DNA of 64,000 bases. Origin: Isoetes taiwanensis (Eukaryota > Streptophyta > Lycopodiopsida > Isoetales > Isoetaceae). Under the pieces are notes generated by a model. It ran no database searches. It was not told where the DNA came from and worked only from the letters and a program-made list of their open reading frames with translations. The stretch lies in contig JAJEKV010000024.1 in the NCBI GenBank assembly GCA_021234155.1, forward strand, positions 13,304,913 through 13,368,912, read 5' to 3'. Both the position numbers and the translations under genes were made by a program. Positions 46,030 to 58,451 of the stretch are shown here, piece after piece (the first letter of the stretch is position 1; each line of letters begins with the position of its first letter).

Positions 46030-46950
46030 TGCGGCGATGTCTATGCATGTTTTTCCATCTCCCTACCTCCACTCCTAGGTAGTGTAAGCTTAGTCTCAAT
46101 CTACAAAAGGAGTGTCGCATAAATAGAGAAACCCTCTCACTCAAATGTGATGCTTCTTGTAAAATGGAATTTACTACTTCCTTATTAAACATCATTTTTA
46201 TCCTAGGGTATGGTTGCCATGTTTCGCGCACTTAAGAGGCAAACCCTTGTAACTCCAGATACATTTGCGCGCGCAGACGTCCGCCAGGTGTTTTGGGTAC
46301 GTAATGAACAGGACTACAACATTGTAGAACAAAATTTCCTCAGATTCTCTAAGGTTAATAAGTTATAGCGTCATGAGCGGGGTCTAGGTTTCCCGTCGTT
46401 ATTTCAATAGCCCCATTTGCGTATACCCTGAACCTGCCGTCGCGAGCCTTATGGACTCGCGATGACGCCGAGTGTGCCAGCTGATACGACACTTAATACT
46501 GTGTACGTCCGCCAGTCTCCCACGATCGAGGACCAGTGCGTCAATGAAGGCCCTCACGCCTACACCATTTTCGCCATGCCCGAGGCCCCCTACGTCCTCA
46601 TGGTTGCCAGCTACCGTGCCCTAGGGTAATGGATACCGTCCCCAAATTGGCCCACCTTCGCCAGAATTTCGGTAGTGATCCATAAACCCTTCCTAATTCT
46701 TCAATCGATTAAGCCCCTAAAACCGCTTTCGGACCGTCTCTCGCCCATTTGTAGTGGAAGAATTGACCTTTAGGCTAAGCTTTTTGGAAATCTGCGCCAG
46801 ACCCATCATTTCCTTTGGCCTTTAAATTTGGAGTTCATTGTCGAGGCGCATAAAAGGAGTATTCTTAATCGGGTCCTCTCGAGCGGCCGCAGTAAGTCCT
46901 CGACTTCGTTGTCTCATTCAAATTTTAACTTGATGTTTCTGGGATAGACT
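46030..46950. other. GC-richer unassigned stretch
   Basis: From about 46260 the sequence is richer in GC than its flanks, with words like 'gcgcgcgcagacgtccgcca'. It may be a leader or promoter for the frame at 46954, with GCGGCCGCAG/TAAG near 46888 as a possible donor. No product recognised. Confidence 0.2.
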
Positions 46951-46953
46951 AAC

Positions 46954-47343
46954 GTGTTTTCTTGCATTAACGTATCAGGCACAGCCGCAAACATGGATCA
47001 AGCACGCCGGACAAGCTTCCCTGGAAGTGGCCCGACCTGGGACACTGCCTGGTCCGGAAGGAGGGGGGCACCCTCGCCTGGGAAACGACCTCGCGCGCCA
47101 CAGAGTAATTATCCCAGCCCTAACAGCTCAACAACATCAACAACTCTGAATTTTTTCACTATTCGCAATTGCCTTGTTACACCTGCGGAGGTTACCCGTG
47201 CTGTAGGATCCTCTTCACGTTGAGGTGTCTCCAGAAATAGTATCTCAGGTTGAAAGGGCTCGCTGTGATACTGACCTGATCCACTGCCAGATTGTGGTCA
47301 CTGAAGAAGATAGTGTCTTATTTCAGAGCCCTGTTGGTCCTTG
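46954..47343 (+). pseudogene. Unknown frame, interrupted by one frameshift
   Basis: The first frame (46954-47223) is rich in Pro, Ser and Arg (RRTSFPGSGPTWDTAWSGRR) and ends AEVTRAVGSSSR. A one-base shift near 47207 opens HVEVSPEIVSQVERARCDTD and VVTEEDSVLFQSPVGP to a stop at 47343. The sense of the second part reads like protein. I recognise no family. It lies next to the pogo-type transposase on the other strand and might be a second protein or a captured gene. Confidence 0.3.
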
Positions 47344-47349
47344 ATTGTT

Positions 47350-47890
47350 TCCACCCATCTATGCAATGGCACCACTGGCCGACCTCGCTTCTTCTCCTCC
47401 TCTTTTTGGCTGATGTGATTGTAGAACTTCCCTCTCATGCCAATGGTGATCTAGATTGTGGCCTGCGGGTCAAGATTTTTTTGTGATGGCCCCAAGTGCC
47501 ATCATTTGTATCAGCACTCGGGCTTTTTTTGGAATGAAAATGAGTTACTGACCCTTTAGTTTTCGTCTGAACACTTGCAAGTAATGAACTTCAGTTTTGT
47601 CTTAACACAGTTGTTAATTACATATAATATCTGTGTGTGTGTGCTTAGCATGATCTGATTGAAACAAAACTTAAGAGATTGGGCTGATGCTCCCTTTTAT
47701 TGGAAGACCATTGTTTGCTGTATTATATCCCAGAGATTTGATTTTAATGTTAAACAAATTTATCAAACATAAATATACAATGCAATGAATATAGGGTTCA
47801 TTTCATAGTTAATATTGTGTTGCTGCTACATGTGCTGCTACCTTAGTTGTCTATGGTCTCGTCACTGTCTTCAGATACCTGCCATATGCA
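47350..47890. other. Unassigned stretch between the unknown frame and the transposase
   Basis: AT-rich, with a short TG run at 47631-47642. It probably contains the 3' untranslated part of the transposase element, but no terminus was identified. Confidence 0.25.
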
Positions 47891-47894
47891 AATG

Positions 47895-50613
47895 TTAGTA
47901 TTGTATCACAAATGCCAGTTCCATTAAGCCCCTGTTGTATACTAAACGCACCTGGTTAGTGAAAGTGTTGCCCTCCTCGAATTTTGGTGTTGGTACCGAC
48001 CCTTCAGACATATTTGCCCTCCAAGTCTTTGCAAACTCCACATCCATTCCTCTGGCCCGGGAGATTATGTCATTGTCCACACCTATTTCGACCATTTCTC
48101 GAATGATCCTAGCCTTGTCTATGGCCTTATCCCCGTCATGCTGAGGTCCAGAATGTGCTGCTGCATAATTGACCCAACCTTGTGTGTCCAATCTCATGGA
48201 ATTCCCAGGGCCAATATCAGCGTGTGGCTGTGACTCACCCTCCCTGTTGACCAAGTCCCAGGTCTTCAATGGTGACGTGATTGTACTAATGGAGTTTGGG
48301 ACAGGTCTGACCAGAGGCAGGAAGCCTTCTATGCTAACATCCTGCACACCAGCAATGTCTTCCGAGCATAAGTGGGTATCTTCCAAGCTGCATATAACAT
48401 GCACTTCCTCTTCACTGTCATGGGCAATTGCATGATCACTCATAACCGGTGTGGTCAATCCACTAACCTGCTGACCTTCAGGTTCCATGGTGAATGATGC
48501 TTTCACTATTGGAACCCTGATTGGACTCAACCCTTGCCTTATTCTCATTCTGTTTCTAACTTCTAACCTTTTGCTTCTCACCTCATAACTCATTGGCCTC
48601 TGGAAGCTAAAGACTGCAGCCACTCTTGAAATGCCCCTGGGGTACATGAGTGCTCTAAGTCTAGCAGTAGAGACTTCAAATTCTGCTTCAGCCTTCTTCC
48701 TATTTTCCCTTTCTTCCCTATTCTGTTGAGCTCTCTTGGCAGCCTCCTGCCTTTCCAATTTCCTTCTTGCAATTTCGAGTTTCCTGGCAGCAACTTGCTC
48801 ATTCTTTAGTCTTGCAGCCTCAGCCCTTCTAGCCCTCTCAGCAGCCAAGGCCTCACAGAAGCCATCACTAGAGATGTGCACCCTTCCACTTAGGTCTGGG
48901 ATTAAACCCCGATTCCTTGCCCTCGTGGCCTGAGACTGTTGCATGCAGGCCTGTGATGTCCTCACGTCTGTAGAGAGCTGCACACATACATGTGTTGTTC
49001 CCATGTCACCAGATGGTACCACATGCTACTGTGAGGGTCTTAAGGTTGCATCAATGGCCTCACAGTTCCCATCTCGTGCGCCTTCATCGTAAGATGGATG
49101 CACATCATGGCTTACAATATCCACGTCGTCAGCTACATGTTCATGCCCACCAATAGGCTGCTGGTCACCTTGCTCACCAGCTGGGCATGGTGCCTCCCAT
49201 AACTGTTGCAAGTCAGCCATGTTGAATTGCTTGAATTCCTCATCCTCCAAGTCGGCTGCATCCTCTCGGCCTCCACTTTGCATCACCTGCTCTATGGGCA
49301 CTCTACCAAACCTGCCACTTTCCTGGCCTGGCTTAACCTTGTCCGAGTTGAATGGCCAAATCGCAGTTGCTCTAAACCCTGCCTTGATGTTGCTAGGTAT
49401 CAGCCCTGATTCAATGGCCTGTGAAATGAGCTCTGCAATGTCCTCCCTCTTCGGCTCTGTCCTTCCTTTGCTAACCATGTAAGAAGATCTCAATCTTTTG
49501 AAGGCTGCCTTGAATGGTGCAAAATGCAACATCCAAAGGTTGTAACCTATGTGATGTGTAGGGTGGAAGTAGGGCAAAATATATGCCCATTTCCTTAGCT
49601 GCCAAAATAACTTCCAGCTCCACATGGCTGCCATGGCCATCCAATATTATCAGGTGTGGCCTTGATGGAGATACTCCACCAGGAACCATAGCAACAAAAT
49701 GTGACAACCAAGACTTGAACAATTCTGTTGTCATCCAGGCCGAGGGCTGGACAGCTTGAATTGCCCCTTCGTCACATCTGGCAATGTTATCTTGCCTCAT
49801 CCGAGTACCCTTGAAGATGTATAAATTATGTATCTTAAACCCTTCAGCATTTACACATACCAGTATTGTAACCCATTCCCTATTGTTCATGACAACCTCA
49901 TTTACCCTGTTCTCCCCTTTCCTAGCCCTTCACCTTCCTAGCTTGGATGCCAGTCTCATCAGCATTCCAGATCCTAGAAGCCGGGAAATCGAACTCGTCG
50001 TAGATTTGTCTCAGACCAGCATAGAAGTTATCCAGATTCTCTTGTGTCATAGCAGTGATAGCACGCGCCCGAGCAATATCTAATGTCTCTGCACTTCTTA
50101 ATGCAACCTCTGGATGCCTTTGTTTGAGCAGCTTCCACCATTTACTCCCAGGAACCCCGCAAAAGTCTGAGTTGCCCCCCTCCATAGCCATCTGTGCTGC
50201 CCTTTCTTTGACATCCGAGAGAGTAACCCCCATTCCCTGCTCGGCCCTGGAGAGTGCCCAGTTGACTAACTCTTCCTCTTGTAGAGTCGTTAGAATTTGT
50301 GGAATGCCAGTCTGCTTATGAGTTATACGGCCATACAACCAGTCTCTTATTGTTGATTCCGGGATTCCAGACCTTCTAGATGCCTCTCTAACAGATATAC
50401 CATACGCATGTCTGCCATTTGATCTTCAGTCCACTGCCCTGGTTTGCTTAGCCTCTTTGGCATTGTGGGAGATGCAGCACTGATTTGTGGTGCCCGACGC
50501 TTCCTCCTTGGCGCAGTAACTCGTTTCCTTGATGCAGGTATTCTATTACTGGCTTCACCATCATCCCCTCTCCGACCTCTTGTGGAAACCATGTCTGTTA
50601 TCGTGCTCCTCAC
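47895..50613 (-). pseudogene. Pogo/Tigger-like transposase (DDE_1) pseudogene
   Basis: Order on the minus strand: basic N-terminus and HTH start (KPGQWTEDQMAD, 50.45 kb), then in another frame SGIPESTIRDWLYGRITHKQ, the CENP-B-like region (SKWWKLLKQRHPEVALR), NADETGIQ (first Asp), LIILDGHGSHVEL (second Asp) and HRLQPLDVAF (third Asp), then APFKAAFKRLRSSYM. The third catalytic residue is Asp, as in pogo elements. Breaks: a frameshift in the HTH, a stop plus shift after RKVKG (49.92 kb), a shift right after LDVAF (49.5 kb) and an in-frame TAG at 49026. The long frame 47895-49022 is the in-frame continuation after that TAG, with an Ala/Arg/Glu coiled coil (48.65-48.87 kb) and a long acidic C-terminal extension. 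The enzyme would cut and paste at TA. Terminal inverted repeats were not found. Confidence 0.8.
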
Positions 50614-50800
50614 AGCCTGATATCGATAAGCTTGAAATTTGGAAGTTGAAGTTGCCTTTTATTCTGTTGGGAGCCATAGCGGGAGCTTGGTATTCAAATT
50701 GGACTTCGGTAATCGAGTGCTCTGGAATGGATGCGAATTCAAGCAAGGGGCATTGAATTCTACTTTCGAATCGATATGATCAGTATTCTTAACACAGCCA

Positions 50801-50993
50801 CGAGTGGGAACATCTGTTCCACAATTGTGGACACCAATTACACGACGGCGGGAAGCAGGGCTTCACGCAATGTGGAGCTCTGTTGCACAACTATGGAGAA
50901 CAGATGCACGACAACTGGCAACTGGGCTAACGCATCGCGTAGCTCTGTCGCAGTTGCAGGCACCAGTTGCACGACAGCGGGGCACAGGGCTAA
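50801..50993. repeat. Three tandem GC-rich units of about 64 bp
   Basis: Units 50801-50865, 50866-50930 and 50931-50993 share the pattern 'cg..tg..agctctgt', 'gttgcac', 'ca..tgcacgac' and a closing 'gggctaa' or 'gggcttca'. They lie about 200 bp upstream of the transposase start. Such repeats may be subterminal transposase-binding sites (inference). Confidence 0.65.
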
Positions 50994-50999
50994 CGCATA

Positions 51000-53510
51000 A
51001 TGACCAGGCCATAACGGCCACTGGACGTCCACATAACGTCAACGGGTCACACACGTGGTGAAGCCGAGCCTCCATCCCACGGTAGAAGGGCCAGTCGGCA
51101 TGACACATGGCGATGTCGCGTGGGTGGTGCGGGGAGGAGGGGAAGCGTGTTCGAGGGACGATCCACGATAGGGAGGCAACTATACCCTACTATCGGACCA
51201 CATTTTGCATTTCACATTTTGTTGGACCCAGCTCATTATATGTATCTTCTCTCTTGGCATATCACTTAAAGGCATTCCTCATTTTCTGAGCCATTTATCG
51301 ACATTTGCATACCACCCCTTCAACTACTTTGACGAGGGAGGCTACCTTCGCTCATATCTTGAACCCTCAATAAATAGTTCAATGTGTTGCACAAAGCTTC
51401 TATTTTTAGAGGCATTAAGCCGGCTTCAGTTAGCATTATAGCATAAGGACTTTGCAGATTTACACCCAAATCTATTATGAGAATTTTTTTCTGTATCTTT
51501 TCCAGCCTCTTCGAAGTTTTTACCTCACACACATACAATGCCTGATTGGACTAATGCATGATATAAATTCTACTTTAGTGTAAATTCTCCACCCCACCCA
51601 TCTCCTCTCGCTTAAAAATCATCTGCCTTATATCCATGAACTGTACCAGACTCTACATATCTTCTATATATGAAAAAATAATATAATGCAGATTAAATAC
51701 AAAAAAATCCTATATTTCTATATGACTTTCCTATCTTGTTCCCGCCGCTGCCTCGCAATTTGGCTCCATAGGATTAATCTCTCTACATACAGTGCAGACC
51801 CTCCCTTTGTTGCATGGTTGTAAATAGTGCCCTGTGCATCCTCATACATTCCTTCATTCTGATCATTTTCGTCTGTATCCATTTGGTGTTGATTTCACCA
51901 ACCGCTTTGAACCCCCTTGTGTTCCACCCTAACGGCGCAAACGCATATAACTCAAAAATGTTATACCCCTTTTCCAGAGAATCATGTGGGTAGTGTACCC
52001 TCATGCACTTGTAGCAATGGACTCTTAGGCAATAGAAACATGCTTTCTGTCTTCGACTATAACAACCACACTTATCCCCACAATAACAGTATGCTATTTC
52101 TGTTTCTGTGATCGGACCTTGCTTCTCTCGGATCACGACACCTTCCGTGATCACCATATTTTTGTCTGCTTCCTACTTGCTAATTGTATTCTACCCTTCA
52201 CCATGGTCCGCCCCCTGCGCCTCATCAAATACCACGACGTCTCTCATTCTCTTGCGCTTCCTGATGGTGACGGAACCGACTCTTCCATTCCAAAGACTAA
52301 CTCCGCCTGTATACCGCTACGATCTTCCAACTTTTGGTTTAAATGTTATCTAGAGCCATCCATTTATCATAAATATCCTGCGCATATTAATCCTCAGCCA
52401 AATTTGTACTACCCTAAATTCCTTCCTTAAATGTATGTGGAATTTTCTCAGTTTTATTCTCCGTCCATCACCCGCTCTTGAACCACCTGTCTTAATCCTA
52501 GGCCCCTAATTAATATTTAGACTTTTTCCTATATTCTCCTTTCAACCAACTCTTTCGTGCATCACATTACCTCCTCTTTGAACTTAATCCCCCTTTAATG
52601 TCCATTCATTATTACATACCCTATTGAGTTAACCCTGTGATTTGACGTTGTATGCTCAACTTTCAATTCATGACCACCACCCCAGTATTCGATGTCCATC
52701 CCCCCCCTTTTTTTTTAATGTCTCGGTAATATTTAAACAACCCTAAGTGCCTCCCAACGTCTCCAAAAATTCAAATTTACAAAAATGTTGATAGTTTGCC
52801 TTCTTGAGATGCCTTCCTCCGACCTAAAAGTGTCCCCGTTCCCTTCTTTTTCTTGTCTATGTCCCCTACAACATAATATTCATCTTCATATCTTATATTG
52901 GTGTTCTATATATTTATTATAAGACTGCCCAATGGCCCCAATTTTTGAAATTCATTCTCATGTATTTTTTCAGCATCTCATGTTTATTCTCTCGATCTTC
53001 TCTCTATTAAATTTCTGTGAATACTCGTCTAATTGCTTCATCAGTCGCATAGCTCCAATACAGGCATGTTTGCCAAATTAGAATCCACAAGAATCCCCAC
53101 ACAAAAAAAAGTTTGGATACTCCAATTCCTCTTCCACCTCTAGATTGGGAACAAAATTCAACTTTCTATTGGCCCTCTCCCTTCATTCTCCTCTATCATT
53201 GTTTCAAGCGTTAGACTGTAGTCCAATCTGTTGCCGAACATAGCCAATAACCTGTCTAGCTTTTTGGCCGAGAACTGCATTTTATCCAGTAGTAACAAAA
53301 CATGCGCTTTTCTCTATTGCTGAAACATATGATAGTTAGTGTGTGAGACTTAAATTCATTCCCTACCCATAAATCTATTTTCTTCAGGAGATTCTCCAGT
53401 ACCATGCATCTGATCACCTTTTGTTTGAGCTTGTACAGATACTCTAACAGTTCTTGACTCCCCATCGCATCCTCCTCATTTTCTACCCTTTTTATAGGAG
53501 CTCCTACCGC
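51000..53510 (-). other. Mostly unassigned; contains a relic of another LINE RT
   Basis: The minus-strand frame 51320-51538 reads RLEKIQKKILIIDLGVN and PYAIMLTEAGLMPLKIEAL, the usual sequence after the RT domain of non-LTR elements. The frame 51783-52157 is Cys-rich (CYCGDKCGCYSRRQKACFYC); I do not recognise it. From 52.4 to 53.5 kb the plus strand is strikingly pyrimidine-rich and no frame persists. Confidence 0.4.
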
Positions 53511-53516
53511 AATTAG

Positions 53517-53803
53517 TGTTACGCACTAGCACCTCTAGTGATAACCAACATATCAAAAGGGCGGATCCTTCATAGAAATCGTCATCCAATGGGCCCCAAC
53601 CTTTTCATGCTTTATCCCATACCCCATAGACCATATCAATTCCTCCCTCTCCTCGAGATGCTTGCCCTCAAGCATGTGGAACACACCAATGTTGCCACGA
53701 GGAATTGAACCTTGGCTCTAATACCAAATGCTACGCACTAGCACCTCTAGTGATAACCAACACATCAAAGGGCGGATCCTTCATGGAAGTCGTCATCCAA
53801 TGG
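53517..53803 (-). mobile_element. Very small TRIM/SMART-like LTR element (about 290 bp)
   Basis: Two copies of a 75-76 bp repeat (53517-53592 and 53729-53803) differ at few positions. On the minus strand the right copy is followed at once by TTTGGTATTAGAGCCA (53712-53728), an initiator-Met tRNA primer site with one change, and the left copy is preceded by a G/A-rich stretch (AAAGGTTGGGGCCC). The interior is only 136 bp and includes GGTTCAATTCC, a B-box-like word. No target duplication seen. This size and structure fit TRIM or SMART elements. Confidence 0.7.
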
Positions 53804-53809
53804 TGAGGC

Positions 53810-56800
53810 ATCTATAAAAACTGCAAGATAGGGTAGTGTTTTCAATACAAAAATCCAAAGACTTACATAAATCTCTCGTAGCCTCTGGTTGACCTCCACC
53901 TGTATAGTCCGTGCTTGGCTAGGCCAAAAGGCAATGGCTCAAGACTTCGGCGTTACTTCTTGCATTCAGTCATGGATTTGTTAAAAAACAATCGAACAAG
54001 GAAAACAACATGCATAATAACTAGTTATGAATGTCAGACATAATGAACATACTTAGGTTTCTTTTGAAAATAAAAGGCTTACACAAAACATGACTACCAA
54101 AAGAACAAACTCAAAACAACATCTCAAAACAAAATATGAAATTGCAATAATACATCAAAGCTGCGTAGTGTTATTCGACTCGAAATATATTTTCCCAGTG
54201 AACTCAATTGACACGTACCATCCAAACTACTACCATTGCTACATTAAACATCTATTTGGTGAAGGGACGCTCAAATAGAGACCACAACACAAATGGGACT
54301 ACAAATCAACCTTACTGGTGACTTTTATCACATGTACTTATTGCATCTCGTATAGTTATGTAACTAGGGACATGCTACACACTACAAGACACTATGAAGT
54401 TAACCACCAAAAAGAAGATGCAACCTAAAAGCAAAAGTAGAGACATCAAGACTACAAAATTAAAATGCACACCTCTTGCCAACACATACAAGCCATAAAA
54501 GAAACGTAAGACACTTGTTGAAGCATCTCCACCTAGATGAGTCAACATTCAAATCCTAGTTGCTCAACCCATAACCAACAGCAAGAGAGGGTCAGAACTA
54601 GTACGTTGCCATCATTATCTATACACAATCCCATTTTTGCAATGCCAAAGAAGGAAAAACAACCATAAAAATTACCTTGAATGCTATAAAGAGAAAATAC
54701 AAACAAATTAGAGATGAAAGTTTGGACCATAGGGAAGGAAAGTTGTCTAGCTTAAGAACTGAAAATACACTTTCCACCCATTGGAGCCTTAAGCCCATGC
54801 CACGTACATGAAGAATTATACTTGGATGCACCTGTGTAATCAATCTTGTCAACGGTTCCAAATAACAGTTTGACTCCTACTTACCTTGAATAAACTAAGG
54901 ATGATAGCTAATACCATGTACCTTGTATCTGTGACATAGGGGGGAATCAAAATGTTTATAGCAAGATAGACATCTCCTGCTTGCAATGACAAACTCACGC
55001 TATTAAAATCAATACTACATATATTCAACAGAACTAGAAAGCACTTTGACCAAGCATATGACATCAAGCGAAACGCCCAACTCAAAGGCAGTATAGCATA
55101 AACTCTAAAGCCCCGAAATGTATCCCATAGCACCCCGAAACATAGTACAAAATGACAATAAAGCAATCAATTAGTATTAACCGTCAATAATCTTAAGATC
55201 CGTATCCCAGTGGTATTCCATTGACTGCTTTAAACTTTCCCTTGCGGCAAACTTGAAGCCTCTTGCATAGGCTATTGTGAAAAACATGCACTAGCACCAC
55301 ACAAAATATAAGCATGGCAAGCTTGAAGACTCTTGCATAGGCTATTGTACTGCAGCTCGTGGGGTTTGCAGGGTTCTGCTCATGCTGCCAGCACTACAAC
55401 CATAAATCCAATCTAACACACAAATCCATCTAAATGCAGTTCTATTGAATCTAGAGCAGAGGTCATGCCAAACTAACATATAATGTAGCTACAACTGTCT
55501 TCAAACTGAATTCTAAACCTGCATAACTTGTACCCGGGGGATTCACATAGTGTAGGCCGTATATACCATGTGAGTGGACGATAAGGGGTTTTTTTTAACC
55601 TAAAGCGTACGAATACGTACGGGAAGGGGTTCTTTAGACCTTAAAAATTCCAATCTCTAGTGATGTATTTCATACGGAAAGGGGTGTTTTAGACCTTAAA
55701 AAAAACGTATTCGAAGGGGTTTTTTATGACCCCTTCCTCGCACATGGCGTATCCCTTATACAAGTGATATCACCGGGAACTTGTACTGTGCAAAAAACAC
55801 GCTAGATATTATGCATAGTAAGTCCAAAGAAGCTAGATGGGACACGACTATCAAAACCGGCTCAATCTTGCAGCCTTTATCGCATTTGTAGCTTTTTAAG
55901 TTACCAAGATCACTCATCATAAAGCATTGCATCCTGGAGAGGACGTCTTGAAACAACAAGTCAAACAATCAAGAGAAACCAACATTTGAGCAAGATAAAG
56001 ATGAGCCCTAGCCACAATATTCAAACAAGTGTCCACGCAACCTAAAAACCTCCAGACAGAAGATGGCTCACAAGCTGAGACCTTAAGACTGCTCCACAAG
56101 TGATTCATAGGCAGTCCAGAAGAGCTAAATGGAATTGTAAGGAAACAGACTGTAGTACAAATATTAAAAACCAGTATCTTTAAATTTGGGCCTAGTAAAT
56201 CCTATAAAGTATCTGTGCAATTTTGGATGCTTCAATATATAGGATTATTGTAATACATACGAAAACACAAACAAATAATACATTACCTTCCATTTTAGTC
56301 TGTGCAATCCAAAATCAAACTAATGCACTAATTTCCAGCTACAAAAGAACCTGTAAATGTTTGGTCCAGCAGGAATAAGGGTTCAAAGAATTAACAAGTA
56401 TAGTGTATGCATGATGGCGCACAAGCTACAATCTGGTGGAGTTTCAATAAACCTTATAAAACCATACCTTGTAAAGTGCTACGCTATGCAACCTGGAGTA
56501 TTAACAAGCATTGAGCTGTGATATGCACTTGCAGCTTGTTTCAAGATAACACCATCGGCCCAAGTCGCTGCTGGAGTAAACCTGGAAAAATGACTTGAAC
56601 CCATCCAGAAAGAAATAAATTGTTGTTTGCTATATGGAACCAAACACAGAGCAAACAATAAGGTAACGCTGAAAAGCAAATGGAAGATAAAGGAGGATGC
56701 ATCGCCCTGAAGTGCGTAGATTGTCCCCCGGTCTATGAGCTCCATACGAATCCAAGCTTCCATTCGCAAATCCAACCAGGACTGGAAAAGAAAATCATGT

Positions 56801-57650
56801 AACGGAGGTTCTAACGACATTCGCTGTGACCATACCCCAACCTTCAAAGTCACTATTCACAAACAAAACCAGCCGAGGCGAGGTACAATAACCAACAAGA
56901 CCCAATCCTCCAGATACCAAACGAGCATTCAACTAGCAAATAGGGTGAACTTAAACAAAATTCAATTGGACAAATCTGATTAGAAAAGCTCATGGCTTTA
57001 ACAAGAGCGGCTCAAACAACCGACCACAAAATGAGCTAACATGCGTCTAACTGGGGAGAGGCTCAAACGGCTGATAAGGACACAATTGGGCTAGATGGGA
57101 TTAAATACTATGAGAAAAACCCTCAACTAGCCTCAAGAAGCGGATTTATCTGCTAATCACAGATAAATCACACTCATACTTTGTTTAAGACTTATTGCTA
57201 GAAGGGCTTTAAGTAGTAAAGATCCCTTAATTTGTATCAGTGCCCAAAAATTGTATTTGATGAGAACAGTCATCGTGCTGCTTCCTAACGAGTGTTGAAG
57301 GAGATGGACAAGAGTTACGGTCTCATTTAAAAAGTGGCAGTTGTTTGGCTATTGTCCATTGGATGCAAAAATATCTGGAAAAAGTGGCCTTAATGTAGAG
57401 GGAGGCAAATAGTTGCCTCGTATGCAATGCTTTGGCTCTGATACGACTTCAATTTTGTATTTCTATTATGTCCAGTTTCATATAGTTGGATCAAAAAATC
57501 TCTAGACACAAGGGCGTGGAATAAGAAAGTCTATTCTCCTCTTCCGCCTTTTATTGTATTGTATTCTATCCATCACAGCCCAACTTTAATTAATATAGCC
57601 TGGAGTCAATTTTGCCAAATCAATCCTTGTGCATTAATTACTTTTTTCAG
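53810..57650. other. Unassigned stretch
   Basis: Minus-strand frames at 54542-55166, 55756-56108 and 56479-56853 contain possible exons (for instance SWLDLRMEAWIRMELIDRG after a TTTTCCAG acceptor near 56780), but I recognise no family. A duplicated word 'cttgcataggctattgt' lies at 55263 and 55333. At 55580-55735 'ggaaggggtt.ttt' plus 'agaccttaaaa' recurs three times. A primer-site-like 'ttggctctgatac' at 57431 lacks an LTR beside it. Confidence 0.25.
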
Positions 57651-57743
57651 GCAGAGGCAGCTGCTACTGCTGAGGAGAGCAGTGTTCGAGCTTTTATGGT
57701 GTTAGTACAGAGAGTGAACACAAATGTAGCAATGGTTCAGCAG
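57651..57743 (+). other. Exon-like 31-codon segment
   Basis: Bordered by TTTTTTCAG and GTATCT, phase 0, reading AEAAATAEESSVRAFMVL then VQRVNTNVAMVQQ. It looks like a real exon but I find no partner exons and do not recognise it. Confidence 0.3.
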
Positions 57744-57749
57744 GTATCT

Positions 57750-58450
57750 TAACTAAGCAGTTCAGATATCTGCTGGCAGTTTTGCGGTAGTTGTACCACA
57801 TTTTAATAAATTTTAAATAGGAGCTCTTACGAGAGCTGGAAATTTTTCAAGTTCCAACTATCTGTGGCCAGATATTTAGATAAATGGATACCACTTTTCC
57901 TTCTTTTCCACATCCAAAGATATTTCCTGTTTGCTTGCTTTGCTGCGAAGCTAGGTCCATTGATGGATGTGCTTGGAACACCATCATAAACATCGTCCAA
58001 TGGCAAAGCCAGTTCCTGCGCTGAAGTAGCTATACAGTTTTTTTTGAAAAATGAAGTTATAGATGTCATTTTGATACCTTTTAAGTTGTGTAATCTCCAA
58101 TCATAAACAATGCCTCATGGGTGTACCATTTTCTTGAAAAGAACCCAAGCTAGTGGAAAATAATGTTGTCATTGAAATTCTTAAATGTTTTTGTATTTCT
58201 AGATCCTTATAACTTGGGTGATTGTTTCTTGTACAATATTTTGTCGACGCTATGGCAACAACAATGTCAAATTTTGAAGGATTTGGTTTGAAAGGGACTT
58301 CAAATTTGCATAGATACAATTATAGCGGAGGTATTATATTTATCCTGCATTCGAGAATAATCCGCCTTCTATTGGCCTATTGGTGTTTGTGTTAAATACA
58401 TAATCATCAAGGTATCTAATTTGACATGTGTAATAAAAGAGCATACAAAT
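57750..58450. other. Unassigned stretch upstream of the PPR relic
   Basis: An 80-codon minus-strand frame (57827-58069) is open but matches nothing I know. No other signal. Confidence 0.2.
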
Positions 58451-58451
58451 T

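Noticed and set aside
47895-49022. 375-residue frame as an independent gene
   Set aside because: Its apparent start is GTG, and it is in the same frame as the transposase part directly upstream, separated only by a TAG at 49026. It is the transposase's own continuation.
57425-57450. LTR retrotransposon primer-binding site
   Set aside because: The word ttggctctgatac resembles one, but no TG end or LTR-like repeat adjoins it.
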